Source of the DNA: Isoetes taiwanensis
Lineage: Eukaryota; Streptophyta; Lycopodiopsida; Isoetales; Isoetaceae
DNA: 64,000 nt
Direction of reading: 5' to 3'
NCBI GenBank assembly: GCA_021234155.1
Contig: JAJEKV010000010.1
Coordinates: 11,984,359-12,048,358, forward strand
Below are positions 1-8,760 of this stretch, piece by piece; the first letter of the stretch is position 1; every line of letters starts with the position of its first letter. Under the pieces are notes generated by a model. It made no database searches. It saw only the letters and a program-made list of their open reading frames with translations, and had not been told where the DNA came from. Both the position numbers and the translations under genes were made by a program.

Positions 1-379
1 AAGCTGGTGTGTGCGGGCAACCTACATCTTAAGATTGATCGGCGACCATGAGTATGTCTAACTTTACCAGCGGCTAAAGTGGCGGGCCTCGGTCGTGACC
101 TTAGGGTTTCAATTTGTAGGACTGGGCCATTCTAGGAGAAGCAAAATTATGTGTACTTCAGGTATCCATAAAATTCTGAAAGGCTTACTATCTACTTGGC
201 CTATGGTGGAAATGGCGGTGGCTGACTTTCGGCATTACCCGGTTTCTATAGCTGCAAGGATATGAGGCTTACCGTGAATGTACTTTCGGGGCGTCCTCAT
301 CGGCGGTAATGTTGACTCAAGATCGTCCCAATCGAGGTCGGCCATGGCCAGCTGGGCAGTCTGGGTAACATATGGACAA

Positions 380-1110
380 TTGCATGAAGTGTCGGGCCTC
401 ATACACTGTAGCATGCCTTATCTCGGCGGAGCTGTTCACGGCCTCTTTAGGAATGGGTGTAAGAGGTTCGAACTTCCTTACCGGCATTGTTACATTTTAT
501 CCGGCGTGCTAAAGGCGACTTTCTTCTCTGGCGGCCGTAAGGATTTCTTTGAGAGGGCCGGACTTGGTGGCGGGGTTTGTAAAGGTGTGGGCGGCCGTGG
601 CTGCGAGTAAGGAGCGGGGGCGGATCTTGATTCCTTGATGTGTCCTCCTCGAGGCTCAATGCTTTAGCCTCGGCCTCTGCAACTGATTTCGGGTCTATGG
701 CCTTAACCATCCGTTTGATTGATGGTGCCAATCCCTCAATATAACCTTCCGCGCCCCTTTTCTCATTCATACCCGGTACATCTGACCTCGGTAGCATAAA
801 CTCATCCGTGTAAGCACAATGCGGACATACTCTTATGCTCCAACTTTGTAGAAAGTCACGGATCTGTTGGCATTTTGTGCCGCGGGGCACATAATGCGAC
901 TTGAAGGCCTTAGCAAACTTTACGAAGTTGCATCTACTCTGTCCGGATGTTTGGCTCGGCATAGCCCTTCCACCAAATACGGGCAGCTCGGTAAGGTTTG
1001 TGGTGGCAACCTTTCTGCGTATCCTTTTCTATCATGCCATAAGACCTTCGAACTCCTTCATTTCGTCCAACCGGGGATTAGGCATTCAATCCGCCTCTAG
1101 ATTTCCCATC
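380..1110 (-). pseudogene. gag: Gag capsid core with damaged zinc knuckle, element 1
   Basis: The region starts near 1110 with a PSFDGKSRGG-like and WLDEMKEFEG-like segment. It then enters a 171-codon frame (962-447) with FVKFAKAFKSHYVPRG, a YTDEFMLPRSDVPGMNEKRG segment and EGLAPSIKRMVKAIDP. This matches the Ty3/gypsy retrotrans_gag pattern (F..F..HYVP, an R-rich turn, Y.EGL) and aligns with element 2 gag (FLKHYVPRSH). Near 475 the CCHC knuckle reads C-N-N-A-G-K-E-V: the second Cys and the following Gly-His are lost to a local indel. The minus-strand continuation to base 1 is probably the decayed start of protease, but no active-site motif is readable there. Confidence 0.7.
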
Positions 1111-2020
1111 AAAGCTGGGCCAATTTTCTATTCTTCCATATACTAGTTATATCGTATCAACCGTCTTGCGGTACTCCTTATCTCGGCGATTTGTATGGTG
1201 GCCCGGATGATCGCGGACGATCGATTGACGAAGTGAAGTGGCAGATTTTGAAGAGGTGGCCTTGTCTGCGGAGGAGCTCCATCGGCGTTTAGAGTGGGGC
1301 CTCTTCGGCGCGGGTAGAAATTTGGTTTGTGGTGGGGGCGGCTGGCGTGTGTAGGTGGACTAGGCGACAGCGGAGGTAACTTCCGGTCCGTCCTCCTGTA
1401 CATCTTTGTGGGGGTTAGCATGCAACACATAGGCACTGTAACTTCGCCTATTTGTCTTTTCATCAACATCAATTCTTGTTGGTGTTAGCAAGTGGCGTTC
1501 GAGGGTTAATGCATAGCGGCGTTGCGTCTTGCCGTCTATATTAACATAAAAGGCGATATAAGCAAAATTGCGGTAACATTAAGTCTCCGAGAAAATTCAT
1601 TTTTGGGTAATGTAGAAACAACATGAACCACGAAAAGCGGCGGAAGATTTTAATTATAAGGAGAAGTAAGCTGTTACATCGAAAAACTTCTGCTTTGAAA
1701 GTAGTTATAAACTTATAGTTATATAATACATACGGGGACCTGATACAGGCCTTTTCCTTAGTCATACTGAAACATAGGAACAGAAAACTAGAAGATCCGG
1801 CTTAGGGGTTGGCAAAGGGATACATGACGGAATAGCGCACACTCTCACGCACAGCTCTGACGAGCTTGTAACGTGCCCAAGCCTGGATGATAACGGGTTG
1901 ATAATCCCAAGTGGGGCTAATAATGAGAAGATTGAAAAGCCTCCTTAGAGCGTAGAAGATTTGCCACAGGTGGTCATTGGCATCCTCGAAGGCTTCATGT
2001 CTGGACATATTCCAATAGTC
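1111..2020 (-). other. Degraded gag-leader interval of element 1
   Basis: About 900 bases between the acidic ORF and the gag core hold only short broken frames. The part near 1550-1790 is clearly more AT-rich than its surroundings and could be a small insertion. The part near 1150-1470 encodes a Pro/Arg-rich stretch in one frame. I see no domain here. Confidence 0.3.
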
Positions 2021-2311
2021 TCAAGTGCGGCAAAGGGTCCATTTCAGGTCGTCGAAAGCTCGTTCCCGAAGGAGGGTAACTATTTCCATCCCCTTGTCTG
2101 GGTCATAAGGTTCTTGTGGCTGTGCAGGTTCCTCCATCTCATCGTCACTTTCTCGTTCCGGATACTCGTCGTATCTTTGGCCGTAATCTTGTTCAGGAGG
2201 TCCCTGGTCATCCCTCAATATCTGGTCTGTGATCCTCTCTTCGTACTCCTCTAGTGTTTCTTCTGCAAAACGGCGGAGTGAGTATATAGTACTAACAATT
2301 CCAGGAGGCAT
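2021..2311 (-). pseudogene. Acidic N-terminal part of the gag-pol region, element 1
   Basis: A 96-codon frame starts MPPGIVSTIYSLRRF and is rich in Glu, Asp, Gln and Pro (for example ESDDEMEEPAQPQEPYDPD). It lies between ORF2 and the gag core on the same strand. Acidic, low-complexity leaders are common upstream of the gag capsid domain in plant Ty3/gypsy elements. No conserved domain is visible, so assignment to gag rests on position. Confidence 0.35.
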
Positions 2312-2466
2312 AATGACTCGTCATGGAAGAGACTGATTCAAAATTATATTGGCATCATGTATTGATTGATACAATAGACAGTAATGATAAAGGATAACAC
2401 ATCACGAGTGATAACCATGGCTTAAAACAACAGCTATTTCAAATGCAAAATACATAACACAATAAT

Positions 2467-3854
2467 CTAGGAGCTGGGCCCCTCGTCTTCGTCCATTGGC
2501 TGAGGAGGTGGACGATAACGCATCAAAGTGGCGCTAGGACTAGCAGAGAGGGCGGCTCGAGCTGCTGCCTCAGGTGATAAGCAAGTAGCCAGAGGTGCCG
2601 CTACAAGGAGGCGCATGTTGGTGCATCCCGCCACGTCCCCCAATGCGGCTATAGCCAAATCTCTACGGACCAAAGTAATGGTGGTGACGTGATAATCAAT
2701 CTTCTTATGGCCCGCTGAAGTGGATATGGCTCGGAGCGCCCACCAAGAAGCTTCAGAAGAAGGCCCTAGGTTCTTGGAGAAAAATAGCACCTCTCCTTGG
2801 CGGAAGGCGGAGAGAAAGAATCGGGCCACATGGTTCCCCATTGCCCTAACCTGAGGGTCGGTGGAGGTCTCCGCTTCTTTCTCCAAGTTGGTGGGGAGCT
2901 TCTCCTCCTCTTCTTCTTCCCTGTCATCCCTAAGGCTGACCTTGGTGTGCCAAAGGACTTCCTCGTCCTGATCCACCTCTCCCATAGTGATTTGCAAAGG
3001 CGGATCCGAGAGAAGAGGCCATGTCGGGGCCGCAAACTGCTCTTCTGGAGGCTGGGGTGTGTCGGTTAGTAGTAGCCCGGCGAAGTGGCAGAAAAGAGTC
3101 TCAGCGGGCTCTTGCTCTTCGGGCTGATATGCCAATAGGCTCTCTACTTGTGCGGGTTACTGCCGGTGTGGTGAAGTCGATGAAGTCATCTTGGCAATAC
3201 TCATAAGATCATAGAGAATCTCTAATTTCTTTGGCGGATCGATAAAACCTTGATAGGCCCACATGATATCCTCAAAGATCGGTACTCTTGGTCATTCAAA
3301 AGTCTTTGTAGGGAAGAAGGTTTAACCGCCGAGCTTGAGGGCTTTCTGTAATTTTGGCGGGGGGCTTACGTGGCAAGTTCCTTCCACCTTACAAAATCCT
3401 GCTCATTGGCGACCCGTCATCTTAAGGTCAGGAGGTAGAGGCGTGAAGAATGCTGTGAGGAATCTCTTCATCCTCTATGTACTGGTCCATAATGATGGCC
3501 AGTGCAAATTGGGCCTCAAAACAAGTTTCCCGATCTATTGTAACAATAGGGAGGTCGGTCCCTCGCCGTCTAATGCCTTTGATGACGTTGCGGCCATGCT
3601 CATCACCCCTAACATGCAGTGCGAGGGGTATGAAAGTCAAGATAGAGCTGCTCATCGTCTTCATTGTAAACGCATGCAGGTACAATCTCCTCACAATAGA
3701 ACTGAAGGAAAGCAGCATAATCTGGATGGCTCTGCATGTTGGAGATAAGATCTACCTGCTGAAGCAGGTAGGGGTGAAGAAGATCAAAGGGAACATGAGG
3801 GTCCCAATGCTCTCAGATCAAATACCAGCTTCTTTGCAAGGTTAGGCGAGCCAT
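2467..3854 (-). pseudogene. Element 1 ORF2, uncharacterised protein between H3 and gag
   Basis: The start ATG at 3854 gives MARLTLQRS. Reading continues through frameshifts (HPDYAAFLQFYCEE, then ETCFEAQFALAIIMDQYIED) and ends in a clean 222-codon frame (3135-2467) closing with QPMDEDEGPSS. The last part holds a Glu-rich stretch (REEEEEEK), a segment around RFFLSAFRQGEVLFFSKNLG, and an Ala-rich C-terminus. I recognise no domain. The ORF2 copies of element 2 start with MARQL or MALQQ, lie behind a matching TATA box and occupy the same slot. It could be a second captured gene or an accessory gag-like protein; no function is assigned. Confidence 0.5.
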
Positions 3855-3933
3855 GAGGGGTGAAAAGCATAAAGGAGGAGGAAAAGAAGCTAAAGCAAGA
3901 AGGGAAAATGAAACCCTAGTGGCCAAAAAGGGG

Positions 3934-3940
3934 TTTTATA
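3934..3940 (-). promoter_or_regulatory. Internal TATA box upstream of element 1 ORF2
   Basis: The minus strand reads AAGTATAAAACCCC about 80 nt before the ORF2 ATG at 3854. It follows an AT-rich stretch (about 3945-4090) after the H3 stop codon. Both copies of element 2 have a TATAAAAA box in the equivalent place, so the position is conserved and unlikely to be chance. Confidence 0.6.
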
Positions 3941-4098
3941 CTTTTTGGCACGTTTCCCGAAATTATTATTAAAAAGACTTATTTACTTAATAATAATTTC
4001 CAAAAAAAATATTTTTATATTCACAACCCCAAAAATGGGACTAGTACATGGATAAATTACAAAAATTGTACAACGGAGAAAAAAAAACGGTCGCCTAA

Positions 4099-5419
4099 TC
4101 ATCTAAAATCCCCTCGGATCCTTCGTGCCAAGTGAAGGTCCTTGGGCATAATAGTAACCCTCTTTGCGTGTATGGCGCAAAGGTTGCGTCGCTCAAGAGT
4201 TCAATAAGATAAGCCTCGGCAGCCTCCTGTAGGGCGAGGACCGCAAAAGCTTGAAACCTTAGGTCGGTTTTGAAGTCACAGGCGATCTCCGTACAAGCAT
4301 TTGGAAGGGAAGCCCGGCGGATCAATGGCTCGGTAGTCTTCGATACTTACATTATCTCTCGAAAATATCACCGTGCGGGTCGATACCTATGGGGCTTCCG
4401 CGGCTTGAGGGTCGCCTTAAGCGATGGAATGGATTTGCCGCCTGTTGAAGGATGCTTTGTCCGCTGGACAATGTGCTCCCGTCTCTGAGCCGATGTCTTC
4501 TTGGCAATTGTTGCATCCTGCTGCAGTTGGGTCTTATAGTGCACCCCACTCCTAACAGGTCTGGATTTCGTTCTCTTCAATCTCCGGTTACCCTTTCTTC
4601 GCTTACGGCTGGCGTGTGATTACGCCCGATTGGTTAACGTCGTCGGCGAGGGTTTTCACGGGGGTTAGCGTTACGAGCGCACCTAGGTCCTGCTGGTCAA
4701 CATCAAGGTTCTGCTGCTGCTCCACCTGCTGGTAATCTTGCTGATCCCCCTGCTGATTCTCACTCTGCTGACTATGAAGGTCCTCCCCTTCCTTTTGGAG
4801 CCGCTCTCTCTCTTCGTCCCTGGCCTCTCTCTCCAGATGCACTTGGGTGCGCCGGGCAATCTCAGTGCCCGCATGTCTTCTTGGATGGATTCCAGGTGGC
4901 ATTGGCTAAACCTTGGCGGAACGTTTTCAAAAATGAAGCTGTGAAGGCCTTCATTCCAAGAAAAGGTAGGAAGATTAAAGTATTCTTGGTATGTGAGTAT
5001 ACGACCCTTTCCCAAGTAATAGAAGCGGTCCATCCTTAGGTCTGGTGGAGCACTGGCTATCTGCTGCAAGTCTTCCACTCTCGCAAGATGCATGATCCTC
5101 ACGGGCTTCACTCGAATAAGCTCGGCGGGGTCTTCATCACAGTCTGGCGAGGGGTAAAAACTTAACCACGACCCATGCGCGTCCATTTGCTCCGCGAGTG
5201 TAGGCTGATCGGCTTCATTCAACTTGATAAGAAAGCTTCGTTGAAATGGAAGATAGGGTAGGGGACTCTTGACCCCTCGACAAAGTGCTTGGCGAAAAGA
5301 TCAAGAATGGTATCTATCATAGGGTCTTAAATTCGGCAAGATGCTTTCGACTAGTCGCGACAAATAGGCTGGAATACGCTCAACTTCTTCAATTCCACGG
5401 TTAGCTTAAAGCGCGGCAT
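4099..5419 (-). pseudogene. Element 1 ORF1: uncharacterised N-terminal region plus histone H3 domain
   Basis: The first plausible ATG is at 5419. The upstream part (about 5419-4600) reads in shifting frames as an unrecognised protein with a YQEYFNLPTFSWNEGLHSF-like stretch, then a charged Glu/Arg/Gln-rich, probably coiled segment. The rest is histone H3. From 4463 it reads RTKHPSTGGK, then KPRKPHRYRP, corresponding to the H3 tail and its KKPHRYRPG junction. It continues with a fREI/TEpLIRR segment (alpha-N helix), CDFKTDLRFQ and [10 protein letters not shown] (alpha-2), and after one frameshift [15 protein letters not shown] and [11 protein letters not shown], followed by TGA at 4099. The stop falls where cellular H3 stops. 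Damage includes a frameshift near 4370, an in-frame TAA near 4350 and a missing base near 4185. Loop 1 is short, as in canonical H3 and unlike plant CENH3. The H3 assignment is secure; that the upstream part is fused to it is inferred from frame continuity and lack of another start. Confidence 0.85.
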
Positions 5420-6124
5420 GGTTATACTAGTAAAAAACGGCAAAGGGAGGAGGAAGGTGAAATTTCGGGCAAGGGTGGGGCGGCACTCAAAAGAGTAAAT
5501 AAGGGCGCTGAGGCGTAGGGCCGATGCAAGGGAGGCGTGGAGGTCAGCTATGGCGGGTTTGGAGCTTAAGTCCGGTGACTATATGGGCGGAAAAGGGCGC
5601 TCAGAGAAAGCACACGTCCAAAAATATATTTCAAAATTCAAATTTTAACTTTTAACTTTTTATTAAATTTTTCAAAAAAATATTAATTTTTTTTATAAAA
5701 ATTTTAAGCGAGTAGCGATATAAAATCACAGCTTGTGACCAGGTATCAAGGGTGACTGCGTTGCTTATCGGCTTTTATTTTCAAAAAGAAACACCTCACG
5801 AGTACAGCAAGCCCTTTTCATTTTTTTGACTTTGTTGTCTTTTTGACCTCGGGAGGCGTGCCCCTAAGGGTATTTGAGAGGTGCCGATCCATTGGAGCCG
5901 TTTTAAGCCTTCATCAGGAGCTACCTACAAAAGTTATGGCTCTTGAAACTTGGGTCTTCGGTCGGCCCGGACTTCTTAAGGAATTACAGGTCTATTACAT
6001 TAACCTAGCACTAAATCAAACATCAAAGACTTAAACACTCACTCTTGCTTAACTCTCTCTCTAACTACCGAACTAGCGAGTTAGGGTTTGGTCGGTGCTA
6101 TGATTTGAGTAGTAACGAAATCAC

Positions 6125-6140
6125 GGCTCACGATACCACT
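6125..6140 (-). other. Primer-binding site of element 1 (tRNA-Met type)
   Basis: Immediately inside the LTR the minus strand reads AG then TGGTATCGTGAGCC. This is close to TGGTATCAGAGCC, the complement of the plant initiator-tRNA-Met 3' end used by many Ty3/gypsy and copia elements. The position, directly after the LTR's terminal CA, supports both the site and the LTR boundary. Confidence 0.8.
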
Positions 6141-7758
6141 TGTGGCGGCTCCACGAACATATCGACCCCGTGGTATACATGCAGGGGACTTTTCCCTCCC
6201 ATGGCAACCAACTTGCCATAGCGGAACCCTCAGTCTAACTTTCGGGCCGTCTATAATAAGGCAGCTCAAGTGAAGGACCCGAGAGGGTCATTCATTACGC
6301 CTTCAATGGGTGCCTACGTCGCGGAGCGTGAATACAAGGGTTAGCACACGGCATAAATCACATATAAATAACCACCACGAAGGGTGGCACATCCATCAAA
6401 TACCAGCGGCAAAGAATATGCATCTAAACCTAAGAAAACACCCCAAACCCGGGTTCTACCCGATTCGGACTCTGTGAGGATAGGCGGCGGCTCGGCCTCA
6501 AGAGATCGTGAGGAGAGGTATAACTTTGGCGTTGGTGGCATAGAACATCGGCTAGGGTTGTCCACTCCATCCGCCCCTCCTGTGCACACTTTGCGGATGG
6601 GTCAATTCCGCTATATGGCCGCTATAGCCTTGGGAAACCTTGGGCTCAAGGCATCACCCTTAGAGCCTACTCCGGGGTTCATGAAGCCCGGTCAGATGAA
6701 GGCGAGGTCAGGGGAAGCGTCCCCTTCGGAATCCGCGGTGGTTCCATGGGTGAGCTAGAGAATCGTGCGCATCGGCGACCCCGCATCCGTGCAGGCTTAC
6801 TCACCCTAAATCTACTCAAAGTGCAAGGTGCCCCATCACGGGTCACACCTCTACACCAGGGGAGTGTCGGACCCATACCCGGCCCTCGTGGCCGGCTATC
6901 GGGCCTAGCCCTTTGTAGGAGTCTCGGGGAGCCTTTTATGTTCATGCAAGACCCCACCTCCACTTCACCACTTGTGTTCCTTGTGCGGTGCTAAGCGGTC
7001 CATAGCATCTATGACCCGGTGGGCTCTTGTGCCGGGCCACATCTAGCGAGGGTAATCTGAGGGGCTCTATCTAGGAGCATACTACAATAAATGGGCTCGG
7101 AGGTCTCTACCCCCCTTAATTCCCCATTTCGAGAATAATACTAGGCAAAGAACCATCAATCCATCCTTTGAAAGCAATCCCGAATCGAATATAAAAGAGC
7201 GAACTTAGCTTTACAATAAAGGGTTAGTTCCTACGAGTATAAATCTGAGAGAAACGGACAACCAACCCAACATGTGCCCAGCGAGGCTATCCTAAATTCA
7301 CAACTACACTAGCCACCCACTTGTGTTTTCTTTGGACCCGTTATCATTGGGGATTTCCATCTTCTCGGTCTTGGTGTTCATTTCTCTGGTCACAAGGGTG
7401 GCGTCAAGCTGCTCAAGGTGGCTTCGGTTAAGTCACAAGGGTGGGCTCCTTTGCTCAAGGTGAATAGTGGCTGATATGGGGGTGGTGATCCACCTTATTG
7501 GTCTCAATTAGCATTACCATGTTAGCCAATCGATGGTGACCACGTGGCGCCTTCCCAAACCATAATTAACTTAATTATGCCTTTTAAATATGAGTTCCTT
7601 AATTATAGGTTATTATCTTTAATAATTAAATTAGCATAGCTAATTTAATCCCTTTTAAGTCAACCCCCTAGGTTACTATACCACATGGTGGCGTATCTGT
7701 ACTGGGTGACGTGTCAATATATTTATACGTATACCGTATAAATACTTGGAACGTCACA
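6141..7758 (-). repeat. 5' LTR of element 1
   Basis: On the plus strand the LTR runs from TGTGGCGGCTCC at 6141 to AACGTCACA ending at 7758. On the element's own strand it therefore begins TGTGACGTT and ends GCCGCCACA, the expected TG...CA form. It lies directly against the primer site on its inner side. Its 1618 bp compare with 1631 bp for the 5' LTR of element 2, and several internal blocks are shared. The outer flank starts with a run of T; the partner LTR and its target duplication are not in the window. Confidence 0.8.
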
Positions 7759-7769
7759 TTTTTCAAATA

Positions 7770-8760
7770 GTCCAAAGCAACCAACTTGCTGCTAAATGAA
7801 AAGCCTGGCTTTGTAATTTCGTTCAGGTACTTGGAAAAATTGCCAAAAGCACTTGTTGACTTGTTAGTAATACCTGGAAAAAGAACAACCAATCCCATAC
7901 ATATCTAATATGGCCATACATGAAAAAACAATGCTCAATGGTCTCAGATCTCGGCTTATATACTGGATACATATCTGATACTAGGGTCAAACCTGTGGAG
8001 AAGAACATTAACCCGAAGACATATGTGAAGAATCTGCCACCAAAGTACAATCACTTTAGGATGAAGTATCTTTTTCCATGCCCAAGTCCACATCTGCTGC
8101 CGTTGAGGAGGAGGGAGTTGAAGGGGCTACTTATTAGGAGGACAATATCAGTATCAAGCAATATCTTATACATAGACTTCACAAGTCTGCACTCTTTAAT
8201 ATCTTGATAACATATCCACACCAAAATATCTTCTTGCTGTAGCAAAATATGCTGCAGATAATCAACGACTTTTTTTTTTTTTGCCAAAGAGCTCTATCCC
8301 ATTGCCCCAACAAGAACTTTAATTGAAAAGCCTCCCATGTTAGCAAGTGGCATGAGCTATACCACGCTGCAATTATTAAGACTCCAACTATTTTCCACTG
8401 TCATTGAGTCAATGGATGCACAATAAAGCAAAATGATGCATTGTCAACCAAAGGAATCCACCAAGGAGCAGTCAACTGAGCAAAAGCGGTTGGGTTGATG
8501 TGAAATAATGTTTTTACTGTGTGTTACGAATCTAACAAGCCCTTTAAAAGGGTAGAAGCATTAGGATAAGGCTGCAAATTATATAATAGACTCCATGGAA
8601 AAACAGGTTTAAGTGTGGCTTTCCCCAAAAGGAATACAATGGGTAAGAGCCTGTGCAATAAGCAGTAACCCAGGAAAATCATCCTTACCCACAAGAAACC
8701 TCCAAATAATTTATTGTTCATGACTTTACAAATGGAAATCTATCTTGCCCAACCTTCCAG
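7770..8760 (-). pseudogene. LINE (non-LTR retrotransposon) relic, C-terminal zf-RVT region
   Basis: Minus-strand frames give a degraded zf-RVT-type region: WTWAWKKILHPKVIVLWWQ, then ICLRVNVLLHRFDPS, then ETIEHCFFMYGHIRYVWDWL. This matches the pattern W..(I/W)....P.K...F.W, then ETIEHLFF.C......W, found near the end of plant LINE ORF2 proteins. The first cysteines of the zinc motif are not visible. The frames carry several stops. The reading frame runs straight into the LTR of element 1, so element 1 apparently inserted into this older relic. Confidence 0.55.

Larger units (their letters stand above)
1..7758 (-). mobile_element. Element 1: histone H3-bearing Ty3/gypsy-type LTR retrotransposon, left-truncated by the window
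   Basis: Read on the minus strand the order is 5' LTR (7758-6141), tRNA-Met-like primer site, ORF1 ending in a histone H3 fold, an internal TATA box, ORF2, an acidic gag-proximal ORF, and the gag core with a damaged zinc knuckle. Protease, RT and integrase would lie to the left, outside the window. LTR blocks match element 2 in reverse complement: the inner edge around ACCACGAAGGGT, the GGAGCATACTACA block, the GAGGTCTCTACCCCC block, and the outer terminus GTCACA. Gag and the ORF order also match element 2, so I treat both as one family. Many one-base frameshifts make this copy non-autonomous as read. Confidence 0.8.

Noticed and set aside
278-610. Plus-strand 110-codon frame and other plus-strand frames in 1-5400
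   Set aside because: They are antisense shadows of the minus-strand gag, ORF2 and H3 ORFs and have no motif.
4099-4463. Element 1 H3 as a centromeric CENH3
   Set aside because: It has DFKTDLRFQ and a short loop 1 as in canonical H3; CENH3 has a longer, divergent loop 1.
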